Assembly: GCF_029433105.1 (NCBI RefSeq)
Contig: NZ_JARNTW010000004.1
Coordinates: 208,977-272,976 of the forward strand
Direction: 5' to 3'
From: Runella sp. MFBS21
GTDB taxonomy: Bacteria; Bacteroidota; Bacteroidia; Cytophagales; Spirosomataceae
DNA: 64,000 bases
The first letter of the stretch is position 1. Every line of letters starts with the position of its first letter. Made by a program: the position numbers and the translations under genes. Positions 9,314 through 18,283 of the stretch are shown here, piece after piece. The notes below the pieces were generated by a model. The model had not been told where the DNA came from and ran no database searches. It was given only the letters and a program-made list of their open reading frames with translations.

Positions 9314-11701
9314 ATGAAGACCTATATTTTTCTAGTTGCATTGGCAGTAGCGATTTGGGCAAAAGATGCGCATGCACAATCGTCTCTGAGCCAAGCCAAC
9401 CGCCAATATGAAATGATGGCTTACAGTAAAGCCATTGAGTTGTATGAAAATGCACTTAAACAAAACCTACAAGATACAGTCAAACTTAATACATTCCTAA
9501 AACTAGGACATAGCTATCATCAACTCAGAGATACCCAAAATGCCGAGCGCGTTTTTCGTTTGGCTATGGGGGAGGGTAAATCTCTACCGCACGAAAATGC
9601 TAGCTCTTACTTGTATTTTGCACAAGCACTCGCTAGCAATGGTAAATATGATGAAGCCAAAGAGATTTACGAACGTTACAGCCAAGCTCAACAAGAAGAC
9701 CAAAGAGGGAAAGATTTTACAAAATTATACTCAAACGTGGGCAAACTCTCAAAAAATGCCACTAGCTATGTAGTCCAATCCCTAGACAATATCAATACTA
9801 ATCGAGCCGAATTTAGCCCTGTTTATTATAAAAAAGGACTCGTATTTGTATCGGCTCGCAATGAAGCAGTAAACATAAAAAGAGTTTATGGATGGAATCA
9901 AACAGCCTTCTTAGATTTGTATGAAGTGCCAGATTTATCGGTTGTCAATTCTTCCAAAACTAGTAAAGTAGGTGGGTCAGTAGGCGCAAATCGGACCCTC
10001 GCAAAAAATAAAGGAGTGTACCTTCTTGGGTCGGACGAATATACCCCTCTCACTGCCAATGATACCAAAATTCCTGCTACTTATCGCTCTCTCAATGACA
10101 AAAACCCTGAGCCATTGCAGGCACCTGTCATAGAGTCACAAAACATGGGAAAAGCACTAAATTCTAAATACCATGAAGGACCAGTAGCTTTTTTCAAAGA
10201 CGGCAGCAAAATACTATTTACTCGCAACAATTATTTAAATGGAAAATATAAAACTAGTAAAGAGGGTATCAACAAATTAAAGTTGTACTCTGCCGAATTG
10301 AAAGGCAACAATTGGGATAATCTACAAGAACTACCTTTCAACAGCGATGAGTATTCGGTAGGACATCCTACTTTATCCAAAGATGATCAATTGCTTTACT
10401 TTGTATCGGATATGCCGGGTGGTTTTGGCGGTACTGATATTTATGTCAGTCGCAACGAAAACGGTAATTGGTCAACTCCTGTCAATTTAGGGCCTTCTGT
10501 CAATAGCAAAGGCAATGAAATGTTTCCCTTTGTAGACGAGCAAGGTAATTTATATTTTGCTTCTGACGGACTTGCTGGAATGGGAGGCTTAGATATATTT
10601 TATGCCAAACTCATCAATGGTGTGATGGCTCGTAAACCTACCAACTTAGGAGAACCTATCAACTCTACTAAAGATGATTTTGGATTGATTACAGATGCTG
10701 AACGTAAAAGTGGTTTTTTTAGTAGCAATCGCAAAAGAGGTGGTGAGGATGATGACTTGTTTCGTTTCGAACGTGTAGGGCCTCTTAATCCCTGTCAAGA
10801 AACACTAGTGCACGTCATTGATGGTGCTACTAAGACGTCGTTGGCGAGTGCCGCAGTGGAAGTAGTTAGTAAAAGTGAAAGCGAGCCGGGTGCCAAAACA
10901 TTATATACTGACAAAGATGGTAACCTGAAAATTTGTCTTGATTCAGAAACGGATTTTGTGTTCAAGGCCTCCAATGAAGGCTATGTTAATAATGCTCGCA
11001 ACTTTACAACCAAAGACCTAGATGCCACGGAGTTAGTACAATTAGAAATTCCACTAGATAAACTAAAGCCTAAAGCACCTCCTGTCAAGATGTTTACGTT
11101 GAGAGGGCTAGTGACGACTCAAAAAGATCGTAAGCCTATTTCAGGTGTGAAAGTTTTGTTACACAACGAGTGTGATGGTTCTACACTAGAGGCAGTTACG
11201 GACGCCAACGGAGCCTATGAGTTTGAAGTACCAAGCGGCTGTGATTATTCTATAGAAGCGCTTAAAGATAATCTCGCTACTATGGGTACCAAAGTGAAAG
11301 GCGAAGAGTTTTCAGAAGCAAATATCACCATGTTTGAAAAAGGAGATGTTATCAAAATTGATAATATTTACTATGACCTCAACAAATGGAATATCCGTTC
11401 GGATGCCGAGTCTGAATTAAACAAATTGGTGGGCTTGATGAACAAATACCCCAAAATGAAGATTGAATTTGGCTCTCATACTGATAGCCGTTCTTCTACC
11501 AAATACAATAAGACTCTTTCAACAAAACGAGCCAAAGCCGCTGTCGCGTATATTGTGAAGCAGGGCGTTTCGTCGAAGAGAATTATCGCAGCAGGCTATG
11601 GTGAAGAAAAACCGGTCAATAAATGTAAAGATGGGGTGCCTTGTAGTGAAGAAGAGCACCAGCAAAATCGCCGTACCGAAATCAAAATCTTAAGTTTGTA
11701 A
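9314..11701 (+). CDS. OmpA family protein with TPR, PD40 propeller and carboxypeptidase-regulatory-like domains
   Basis: 795 residues. A signal peptide (ends about DAHAQ) is followed by TPR-like helices (about 25-130), a WD40-like PD40 propeller (about 170-490, blades such as KILFTRNN and GGTDIYVSR), two carboxypeptidase regulatory-like beta domains (about 500-590 and 595-670) and a C-terminal OmpA domain (about 680-795) with peptidoglycan-binding features: FGSHTDSR, LSTKRAKAA and NRRTEI. This architecture commonly accompanies PorP/SprF and large T9SS adhesins and probably tethers the outer-membrane complex to peptidoglycan (PorE-like role, inferred). It ends the gliding/adhesin module and is followed by a strong terminator. 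Confidence 0.9.
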   Translation: MKTYIFLVALAVAIWAKDAHAQSSLSQANRQYEMMAYSKAIELYENALKQNLQDTVKLNTFLKLGHSYHQLRDTQNAERVFRLAMGEGKSLPHENASSYLYFAQALASNGKYDEAKEIYERYSQAQQEDQRGKDFTKLYSNVGKLSKNATSYVVQSLDNINTNRAEFSPVYYKKGLVFVSARNEAVNIKRVYGWNQTAFLDLYEVPDLSVVNSSKTSKVGGSVGANRTLAKNKGVYLLGSDEYTPLTANDTKIPATYRSLNDKNPEPLQAPVIESQNMGKALNSKYHEGPVAFFKDGSKILFTRNNYLNGKYKTSKEGINKLKLYSAELKGNNWDNLQELPFNSDEYSVGHPTLSKDDQLLYFVSDMPGGFGGTDIYVSRNENGNWSTPVNLGPSVNSKGNEMFPFVDEQGNLYFASDGLAGMGGLDIFYAKLINGVMARKPTNLGEPINSTKDDFGLITDAERKSGFFSSNRKRGGEDDDLFRFERVGPLNPCQETLVHVIDGATKTSLASAAVEVVSKSESEPGAKTLYTDKDGNLKICLDSETDFVFKASNEGYVNNARNFTTKDLDATELVQLEIPLDKLKPKAPPVKMFTLRGLVTTQKDRKPISGVKVLLHNECDGSTLEAVTDANGAYEFEVPSGCDYSIEALKDNLATMGTKVKGEEFSEANITMFEKGDVIKIDNIYYDLNKWNIRSDAESELNKLVGLMNKYPKMKIEFGSHTDSRSSTKYNKTLSTKRAKAAVAYIVKQGVSSKRIIAAGYGEEKPVNKCKDGVPCSEEEHQQNRRTEIKILSL

Positions 11702-11723
11702 AATAAAGTTTTAAGGTTGCTCA

Positions 11724-11760
11724 CAAAACAGAAATCTCATTGAGGTTTCTGTTTTGTTTT
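11724..11760 (+). terminator. Rho-independent terminator after ompA-like gene
   Basis: CAAAACAGAAA (11724-11734) pairs perfectly with TTTCTGTTTTG (11746-11756). The stem continues inward (CTC/GAG) to a 3-base loop and is followed by TTTT. Confidence 0.85.
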
Positions 11761-11817
11761 ATAGTTACTTTTTGAGTTACAACGCGTCTTATTAAAAGGT
11801 TCAAATAGTGTTTGATT

Positions 11818-11852
11818 AAAAGGTGGAAGTTGTACTGACTTCTGCCTTTTTT
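11818..11852 (+). terminator. Second hairpin with T-run just upstream of menB
   Basis: AAAAGG (11818-11823) pairs with CCTTTT (11845-11850), continuing as GGAAGT/ACTTCT-type pairs around loop TGTACTG and followed by T residues. It lies before the menB promoter, so it is either a back-up terminator of the upstream operon or an insulating element. Confidence 0.6.
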
Positions 11853-11863
11853 ATTTTTCTTTT

Positions 11864-11871
11864 TACTTTTG
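11864..11871 (+). promoter_or_regulatory. Bacteroidota -7 promoter element of menB (TACTTTTG)
   Basis: Exact match to the TAnnTTTG consensus, 16 bp before the menB ATG, which would give a very short leader. No clear -33 TTTG is visible at the usual spacing. Confidence 0.5.
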
Positions 11872-11887
11872 TAAAAAAAACATTATT

Positions 11888-12721
11888 ATGCCCAACTGGA
11901 CTACTGTAAAGGAGTATACCGATATTACCTACAAAAAATGCGATGGCGTGGCACGTATTGCCTTTAACCGCCCCGAAGTTCGCAATGCCTTTCGCCCCCA
12001 TACCACTTTTGAATTATTAGATGCTTTTGCTGATGCTACTCATGATAGTCACATTGGGGTAGTGCTACTTTCGGGCGAAGGTCCTTCGCCTAAAGATGGC
12101 GTGTGGGCATTTTGCTCCGGCGGAGACCAAAAAGCTCGTCAAAAAGGTGGTTATCGAGCCGAAGACGGTCGTGATCGTCTCAATATCTTAGAAGTACAGC
12201 GACAGATTCGCTTCATGACCAAGCCTGTTATCGCCGTGGTACCAGGCTGGGCAGTAGGTGGAGGGCATAGCCTTCATGTTGTTTGTGATTTGTCGCTAGC
12301 AAGCAAAGAACACGCTATTTTCAAACAAACAGACGCCGACGTGGCGAGTTATGATGCTGGGTATGGTTCGGCTTATTTGGCACGCATGATTGGTCAAAAG
12401 CGTGCTCGCGAAATATTCTTTTTGGGACGTAACTACTCCGCACAAGAAGCCTACGAAATGGGGATGGTCAATGCCGTAGTACCTCACGATCAACTGGAAG
12501 ATACCGCTTTTCAATGGGCGCAGGAAATCCTCGGTAAAAGCCCGATGGCAATTCGGATGTTGAAATTTGCTTTCAATCTTGTAGACGACGGGCTGGTAGG
12601 GCAGCAGCTTTTTGCAGGAGAGGCCACGCGGCTAGGCTATATGACCGAAGAAGCCGAAGAAGGACGTGATGCGTTTCTCCAAAAGCGAAAACCTGACTGG
12701 GATAAGTTTGAACGCTATTGA
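11888..12721 (+). CDS. menB: 1,4-dihydroxy-2-naphthoyl-CoA synthase (MenB)
   Basis: 277 residues of the crotonase fold. It converts o-succinylbenzoyl-CoA to 1,4-dihydroxy-2-naphthoyl-CoA in menaquinone synthesis, in the cytoplasm. Visible motifs: FNRPEVRNAFRP, FCSGGDQ, PGWAVGGGHSL (oxyanion hole), ASYDAGYGSAYLAR, and the MenB-type C-terminus YMTEEAEEGRDAFLQKRKPD. At the position that is Gly in the bicarbonate-dependent E. coli enzyme (QTGPKV), this protein has Asp (QTDADV, D149), which marks the bicarbonate-independent type II class. No other men genes are adjacent; it is flanked by terminators and appears monocistronic. Confidence 0.96.
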   Translation: MPNWTTVKEYTDITYKKCDGVARIAFNRPEVRNAFRPHTTFELLDAFADATHDSHIGVVLLSGEGPSPKDGVWAFCSGGDQKARQKGGYRAEDGRDRLNILEVQRQIRFMTKPVIAVVPGWAVGGGHSLHVVCDLSLASKEHAIFKQTDADVASYDAGYGSAYLARMIGQKRAREIFFLGRNYSAQEAYEMGMVNAVVPHDQLEDTAFQWAQEILGKSPMAIRMLKFAFNLVDDGLVGQQLFAGEATRLGYMTEEAEEGRDAFLQKRKPDWDKFERY

Positions 12722-12794
12722 TGAAAATAACTACCTAGGGTTATACCACTCTGTGTATCTTTTTTCTTCTGTGGTTAAGAATAAAAATTTTATG

Positions 12795-12829
12795 AAAAAG
12801 CAGAAACCATAAGGGACTTCTGCTTTTTT
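12795..12829 (+). terminator. Rho-independent terminator of menB
   Basis: AAAAAGCAGAA (12795-12805) pairs with TTCTGCTTTTT (12818-12828), followed by TG and TTTT. The perfect 11-bp stem lies 75 bp after the menB stop. Confidence 0.85.
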
Positions 12830-12888
12830 GTTTTGTAGATTAAAAATTATAAAATCTTTTATAATCACTATTTTATATCAATTTTGTT

Positions 12889-12896
12889 TAATTTTG
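12889..12896 (+). promoter_or_regulatory. -7 promoter element upstream of the ECF sigma gene (TAATTTTG)
   Basis: Exact TAnnTTTG match 41 bp before the ATG of the sigma factor. No convincing -33 box. A second near match (TAAATTTTG, 12919-12927) lies closer to the start. Confidence 0.4.
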
Positions 12897-12937
12897 TCTT
12901 CCTCTTATGCTGCTACCCTAAATTTTGACACCATAGT

Positions 12938-13537
12938 ATGCTTTCTACTGGTTCGTTCAACTCATACAATGAGACCGCCCTTTGGGAATCTCTTGCCAAA
13001 GGAGATCAGGAGGCTTTTGAGATTTTGTATAGGCATTATTTTAAAATACTGGTCAATTATGGTTCTCGATTTACATCAGATACATTGCTGCTTGAAGATG
13101 CCATTCAAGATTTGTTTACCTATCTCTGGCGGCGAAGAGTCCAGCTAGCCAACATTCAAGAACCTAAATTTTATCTGCTGCGGGCACTACGAAACCAACT
13201 TAGTCGAAATATCCGTAATGATTTACTAGAGGAAGCTGAAGATATTGACGATTTTCTAGATTATCTGGTTTCGCTTTCTGACGAGCAGCAGACAGTAGAG
13301 CAAGAAACGCTGCTTGACCAATCCCGCCAGATCCAGGCTGCTATTTCCAAACTAAGTCCTCGTCAGCAGGAAGCTATCAACCTCCGCTTTTATCACGGTA
13401 TGACTCTTGACCAGTCGGCTGAACTTATGGGTATTCCCAAACAAGTAGTTAGTAATCTCCTTTTTAAAGCCTATTCTATGCTACGACTCATGTTGAAAGG
13501 GCTATTTTCATTTCTGTTTACGTTTGTATATTCCTAA
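12938..13537 (+). CDS. ECF-family RNA polymerase sigma-70 factor (FecI-like)
   Basis: 199 residues. Sigma region 2 spans about residues 20-90 (DQEAFEILYRHYFKILVNYG, DAIQDLFTYLWRRR) and region 4 about 135-185 (LSPRQQEAINLRFYHGMTLDQSAELMGIPKQVVSNLLFKAYSMLR). FecR and an STN-bearing SusC receptor gene follow, the standard trans-envelope signalling arrangement: substrate binding to the receptor acts through FecR to release the sigma factor, which then transcribes the transport genes. The C-terminus is unusually hydrophobic (LMLKGLFSFLFTFVYS). A 135-bp gap separates it from fecR, so the two are probably transcribed separately. Confidence 0.92.
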   Translation: MLSTGSFNSYNETALWESLAKGDQEAFEILYRHYFKILVNYGSRFTSDTLLLEDAIQDLFTYLWRRRVQLANIQEPKFYLLRALRNQLSRNIRNDLLEEAEDIDDFLDYLVSLSDEQQTVEQETLLDQSRQIQAAISKLSPRQQEAINLRFYHGMTLDQSAELMGIPKQVVSNLLFKAYSMLRLMLKGLFSFLFTFVYS

Positions 13538-13594
13538 TAGGGTAGTAGTGACCAAATAAGGTTTATTTTTAGTCTTCAAAATGGTATTTTTCAA

Positions 13595-13662
13595 AAAAAA
13601 TAAAAAAAAGTTCAATTTCGTTGGTTAATTTCTACAAAAACGTGACTGTGTATAGTAGAAGA
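13595..13662 (+). promoter_or_regulatory. Candidate ECF-dependent promoter region before fecR
   Basis: An A-rich tract (aaaaaaaataaaaaaaag) is followed by ttcgttggttaatttc and tatagtagaag before the FecR start. This layout resembles regions often seen between ECF sigma and FecR genes in Bacteroidota. The match is by eye and no exact consensus is claimed. Confidence 0.3.
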
Positions 13663-13675
13663 CCCAAATAGATTG

Positions 13676-14755
13676 ATGATGCTATACCATAATTTCACCT
13701 TGAAGGATTTCCTCAACGACGATGCGTTTGTTCGATGGGCATTGCACAATGAACAAGATGCTTACTGGCAGAAGGTGATGGTCGACTACCCAGACAAACA
13801 GGATATCATCAGACAAGCACTTGAACTTATTCAACAACTACATAACGCTGAAGAGTACAGGACTCTGACCCTCAGTGAAGAACAAAATTGGAAACGACTC
13901 CGTAAAAATACCGTTCACGCCTCCCCGCTGGCTCTATGGTCTCAAAAACGCTATTGGGTGGGTGCATTGAGTGTTTTTATCATAGTAGCCTTGGTGGGTG
14001 GATTGCTGTGGATAAAGAAGGCTACAGACAGCACTACCTACACTAAATTGGTAACCAAAGCTTCTGAGAAAAGTCCACTTATCGAAAAAGTGAATAACAG
14101 CGATACCACTCTGAAAATCAATCTAGAAGATGGTAGTGTGGTTTATCTGAAAAAAAATAGCCGATTCAGTTATCCTGCTCATTTCACTGCCAAATCGCGA
14201 GAAACTTTTTTAAGTGGGGAAGCTTTTTTTCAAATTGCTCCCAATCCTAAAAAACCTTTTTATGTCTATGCCAACGAACTGGTGACACAGGTATTGGGAA
14301 CGAGTTTTGATATCAAAGCCTTTGATAATGACCAAAGAGTACAAATCAAAGTGCGAACGGGACGAGTGTCAGTCTATAAACAAAACCCGATTCGATTAGC
14401 AAGTGAAGAAAGCCAACATCTCATTTTGCTACCTAATCAGCAGGTCGTTTTTAATAGAGAAACCGAAAGCTTATCGAAACAATTGGTAGCTGATCCAATA
14501 CCTATTCAGCCGTTGGTGAAGGGCGAAAAGCGTTATTTCGAGGATGTACCAGCTACTACGGTATTGCAGGCCTTGGAAAAGCGCTACGGTGTACGTATTT
14601 TATATGACGAGGAGTTGCTTGCAAAATGTATTATTACAACCACCCTGAGCGACCAACCACTAACCAACCAATTGGATTTAATTTGCCAAACGATTGGGGC
14701 CACTTATAGAGAAATGGATGCCCAATTAGTAGTTCAGTCGGCTGGTTGCCCATAA
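13676..14755 (+). CDS. FecR family anti-sigma factor
   Basis: 359 residues. An N-terminal cytoplasmic region (about 1-95) binds the sigma factor; one membrane span follows (WVGALSVFIIVALVGGLLWI, about 97-117); then a periplasmic FecR domain (about 125-235: LEDGSVVYLKKNSRFSYP, FLSGEAFFQI, YVYANELVTQVLGTSF) and a C-terminal DUF4974-type domain (about 285-355: RYFEDVPATTVLQALEKRYG). It relays the signal from the STN domain of the next gene's receptor to the ECF sigma factor. The longest frame opens with TTG at 13673; ATG at 13676 or 13679 is more likely. A leader with hairpins separates it from susC. Confidence 0.92.
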   Translation: MMLYHNFTLKDFLNDDAFVRWALHNEQDAYWQKVMVDYPDKQDIIRQALELIQQLHNAEEYRTLTLSEEQNWKRLRKNTVHASPLALWSQKRYWVGALSVFIIVALVGGLLWIKKATDSTTYTKLVTKASEKSPLIEKVNNSDTTLKINLEDGSVVYLKKNSRFSYPAHFTAKSRETFLSGEAFFQIAPNPKKPFYVYANELVTQVLGTSFDIKAFDNDQRVQIKVRTGRVSVYKQNPIRLASEESQHLILLPNQQVVFNRETESLSKQLVADPIPIQPLVKGEKRYFEDVPATTVLQALEKRYGVRILYDEELLAKCIITTTLSDQPLTNQLDLICQTIGATYREMDAQLVVQSAGCP

Positions 14756-14830
14756 GGGATTCATAACCAAACCAAAATCTAAAACCTAAAAAGCCCATGC
14801 GTTAAAGTTTTTAAACTCAATTAAAAAAAA

Positions 14831-14895
14831 GAGAAGATGCTGCCACATCTTCTCTCGAACCTAGCCAGCGCCTGTAGGTGCCGGAAGGAAGTGTT
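14831..14895 (+). ncRNA. Candidate structured leader RNA upstream of susC
   Basis: GAGAAGATG (14831-14839) pairs perfectly with CATCTTCTC (14846-14854) around loop CTGCCA. About 15 bases on, GCGCC and GGTGC can form a second short hairpin, followed by CCGGAAGGAAGTG. There is no T-run after the first stem, so it is not a plain terminator; an A-rich run precedes it. It sits in the 172-bp fecR-susC gap and could be a 5' UTR regulatory structure or mRNA-stabilising element. No known riboswitch family was recognised. Confidence 0.45.
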
Positions 14896-14927
14896 CTGTC
14901 CTGATAAAAACAAAAACAGTCAAAAGT

Positions 14928-17900
14928 ATGTCAAAAATTTTTACTAAAAAAGAAGTTTTCATGCTCATGAAAATTACTTTATGCCCACTCATCCTTATAG
15001 GGTTACTAAGTAGTAATACATTAGCTTACCCTGTTGTTGCTCAGGAGTTATTAAAAGAACGGGTTAATTTAACCCTAAAAAACAGTAATCTCCGCTCATT
15101 TTTACGTAGCCTCGAAAAACAGGTCGACGTGGTATTTTCGTACCAGAAAGAAGTCATTGAGTTTAATGAAAAACTGAATCTGTCGATTCAAAATGAAACC
15201 GTGGATAATGTCCTAAAACAGGTGTTAGCGCCAAGACGTATACACTATAAGGTTATTAACAATAATCAAATTATTTTGACCCGCGAAATCAAAAGTGAAC
15301 AGAGTAAACCTGAGGCCAGTATAAATACACCAATCGAGCTGATAGATAGTGAAAAAACTGTTCGGGCTATTACAGGGCGCGTAACGGACGAAAAAGGAGA
15401 GGTCTTGCCAGGTGTGAACATTATATTGAAAGGAACTCAACAGGGAACTGTCTCCGATGCCAAAGGGGCTTTTAGTATGGATATTCCTAATGAGAATGCA
15501 GTATTGGTATTTTCGTTTGTAGGCTATAGCCCTCAAGAAGTGATTATAGGTAACCAAACATCGCTGGAAATAACCCTGAAAGCAGATCAGAGAAGTTTAG
15601 ACGAAGTAGTAGTGGTGGGGTATGGTACCGTCAAAAAAAGCGACTTAACTGGCTCGGTGAGTTCGATAAAAGCAGATGAAATAAGTGCCTTCCCCACTGC
15701 AAACGTAATGCAGGCCCTATCTGGCAGAGCTCCGGGGGTACAGGTCAAACAGAATACAGGCGCTCCCGGAGCCGCAGTGAGTGTCCGAATTAGAGGAACC
15801 AATTCGATTCAGGGTAGCAACGAACCCTTGTATGTTATTGACGGGTTTCCGGTGAGTGGTCAGCCTCTAGTACTAAACAACACTGACATCGAAAGCATAG
15901 AGATTCTCAAAGACGCTTCGGCGGTGGCTGTCTATGGTTCAAGAGGGGCTAATGGGGTAGTATTAATTTCTACTAAATCAGGGAAGGAAGGCAAAATGCG
16001 GGTAGACTACGAAACCAATTACGGTTCTCAACAATTGCGCAAAAAGCTAGAATTGATGAATGCACGCGAATACGCCACATTTTATAACATTTTAAGTGCA
16101 AATCAGGGATTAAGCCCCTACTATACGCAGGAGCAAATCAATGGCTTTGGCGAAGGATTTGACTGGCAGGATTTTGTGTATCGCCAGGCCCCTCTCCAAA
16201 ACCATTCGCTCAATATCAGCGGAGGAAATGCAAAAACGCAGTTTTCGGTGTCAGGTAGCTATTATGGTCAGGATGGGATAATCAAGGGTAGCGATTATCA
16301 GCGGTATGCCTTACGAACCAATATCAACCATACCATAAGCAATAAAATCAAGGCAGCTTTTTCTACCACCCTTTCCAGAAATCAGACCTCACGGCAAAAC
16401 TCGGGAGGAGGAATTCAGGGACAATCTCTGATTAGTGCGTCGCTGGTAGCTCCACCTATCCTAACTCCTTACAACGATGATGGCAGCTATCGCGTGCTGA
16501 CCTCACCACTGCCTATTATTGTTATCAATCCCTTAAATTATATCAATGAAACCATAGACAAGGGCTTTTCGAATAAAGTTCTCGCCAATGCTTCGCTATC
16601 GTTTGAACCCATCAAAGGATTGGTGCTTAAAGTATACGGAGGAATCGAAAATAGCGATGATAGAAATGACTATTATCGTACCCTGAATTTCTTTAATCAG
16701 CAATCCAATGCCAGTGTCACAACTACGCAGTTTACCAGTCTATTGAATGAAAATACCATCACTTATAGCCGAAACATTGGTGCAAAGCATAAAATTGTGG
16801 CATTGGGTGGATTTACCTATCAAGACTTTGTCAATACTTCCTTGAGTGGCTCTGGTACGGGTTTTTTGAGTGATGCCACAGAAAGTTATAATCTTGCCGC
16901 AGCTACCATACCGGGTATTCCAGGCTCTGGTTATTCTAAGTCTGTACTTTTATCTTACCTCGGAAGAATCAATTATAACTTCAATGATCGGTTTCTAGCA
17001 ACGATAAGTTTCCGTTCTGATGGCTCTTCAAAATACAGTGAAGGAAATAAATGGGGTTTTTTCCCCTCAGCTGCGGTGGCATGGCGATTGAAGGAAGAAG
17101 CATTTTTGGCCAAAAATGACTTTATATCTGACCTGAAGCTTAGAGCAAGTTGGGGGCGTACTGGTTCGCAGGCTATCGGGGCTTATGCTACATTAAACCA
17201 GCTGGCTGTTGGTAAAACAGTATTTGGAGATGCACTTTACAATACCTTTGCCCCAACGACCACCCTTCCCGGAAATCTAAAGTGGGAAACAACCGAACAA
17301 ACCGATATAGGAATGGATTTGGCATTTTTGTCTAACCGTATCCAGCTAACTGCCGACTTCTACATAAAAAATACGCAGGACCTTCTCAATTCAGTACAAT
17401 TACCTGCTTCTATGGGTTTTACCAATACCATAAGAAATGTTGGAATAATTCAGAATAAAGGTGTTGAATTTTCGGTCAACAGCACGGTGATAAACAACAA
17501 GGGTTTCAAATGGGATTTGAACGGAAATATCGCATTCAATAAATCGAAAGTAGTAAAGCTATATGGTGGGCAACAAATTTTGACGGGCAGGGTAGCTGTG
17601 TTGATTTTTGATGATAATATCACCATGCTCCGTGAGGGAGAACCGATGGGCGTATTTTATGGCTATCAAGAAAATGGTTACGACCAAAATGGCCGCGTGC
17701 AGTACAAGGATGTCAACAACGATGGAGTCATCAACACTAATGATAAAGTTATTTTGGGTAATCCTAATCCCAAATTCATTTATGGCTTGAATTCCTTCAT
17801 GTCTTATAAAGGAATTGACCTTTCTCTTTTCTGGCAAGGCTCTCAGGGGAATGATCTTGCCAATATCAGTGGAATCGGGAATACTTTACATTACAGTTGG

Positions 17901-18269
17901 GGTATGAATATGTTGAAGGATGTGCTGTATGACCACTGGACACCAGAAAACCCGAATGCAAAATATCCTAGAGTAACGATGTTCCAGAATATTAATTTTT
18001 CAAATCGGTTTGTTGAAGATGGTTCTTATCTAAGACTCCGCAACATTGAACTTGGATACTCGTTGCCAACGGCCAAATGGAATCTCTCTTGGATAAAAAG
18101 TGCCAAAGTTTATGCAAGTGGGCAAAACCTTCTGACATTGACAAAATATTCATGGTGGGATCCCGATGTTAATTCGGCTGGAGGGGCAAGCGCCGTTACA
18201 CAAGGAATTGACTTTTCGACTTATCCCGTAGCCAAATCATATATGGTAGGCCTTCGTGTCGGTTTTTAA
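14928..18269 (+). CDS. SusC/RagA family TonB-dependent receptor with N-terminal STN domain
   Basis: 1113 residues, near the usual length of SusC proteins. A signal peptide (ends about PVVAQE) is followed by an STN signalling domain (about 38-125, NLRSFLRSLEKQVDVVFSY), a carboxypeptidase-regulatory-like domain (about 147-225, GRVTDEKGEVLPGVNI, FVGYSPQEV), the SusC signature VVVVGYGTVKKSDLTGSV, a plug domain (ALSGRAPGVQVKQ, SVRIRGTNSI, LYVIDGFP, LKDASAVAVYGSRGANGV) and an outer-membrane barrel ending VAKSYMVGLRVGF. It imports an oligomeric substrate using TonB energy together with the SusD protein encoded 14 bp downstream. The STN domain marks it as the sensor for the adjacent FecR/ECF pair. 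Confidence 0.95.
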   Translation: MSKIFTKKEVFMLMKITLCPLILIGLLSSNTLAYPVVAQELLKERVNLTLKNSNLRSFLRSLEKQVDVVFSYQKEVIEFNEKLNLSIQNETVDNVLKQVLAPRRIHYKVINNNQIILTREIKSEQSKPEASINTPIELIDSEKTVRAITGRVTDEKGEVLPGVNIILKGTQQGTVSDAKGAFSMDIPNENAVLVFSFVGYSPQEVIIGNQTSLEITLKADQRSLDEVVVVGYGTVKKSDLTGSVSSIKADEISAFPTANVMQALSGRAPGVQVKQNTGAPGAAVSVRIRGTNSIQGSNEPLYVIDGFPVSGQPLVLNNTDIESIEILKDASAVAVYGSRGANGVVLISTKSGKEGKMRVDYETNYGSQQLRKKLELMNAREYATFYNILSANQGLSPYYTQEQINGFGEGFDWQDFVYRQAPLQNHSLNISGGNAKTQFSVSGSYYGQDGIIKGSDYQRYALRTNINHTISNKIKAAFSTTLSRNQTSRQNSGGGIQGQSLISASLVAPPILTPYNDDGSYRVLTSPLPIIVINPLNYINETIDKGFSNKVLANASLSFEPIKGLVLKVYGGIENSDDRNDYYRTLNFFNQQSNASVTTTQFTSLLNENTITYSRNIGAKHKIVALGGFTYQDFVNTSLSGSGTGFLSDATESYNLAAATIPGIPGSGYSKSVLLSYLGRINYNFNDRFLATISFRSDGSSKYSEGNKWGFFPSAAVAWRLKEEAFLAKNDFISDLKLRASWGRTGSQAIGAYATLNQLAVGKTVFGDALYNTFAPTTTLPGNLKWETTEQTDIGMDLAFLSNRIQLTADFYIKNTQDLLNSVQLPASMGFTNTIRNVGIIQNKGVEFSVNSTVINNKGFKWDLNGNIAFNKSKVVKLYGGQQILTGRVAVLIFDDNITMLREGEPMGVFYGYQENGYDQNGRVQYKDVNNDGVINTNDKVILGNPNPKFIYGLNSFMSYKGIDLSLFWQGSQGNDLANISGIGNTLHYSWGMNMLKDVLYDHWTPENPNAKYPRVTMFQNINFSNRFVEDGSYLRLRNIELGYSLPTAKWNLSWIKSAKVYASGQNLLTLTKYSWWDPDVNSAGGASAVTQGIDFSTYPVAKSYMVGLRVGF

Positions 18270-18283
18270 AATTTAAAAAAGAT

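Noticed and set aside
12828-13148. 106-residue open frame overlapping the sigma factor start
   Set aside because: It runs through the menB terminator and in another frame of the sigma gene, which has clear sigma motifs.
14831-14895. Leader before susC as a cobalamin or other known riboswitch
   Set aside because: Words such as GCCA and CCAGCGCC are present, but the conserved B12-box and other core elements are not. No known class was matched.
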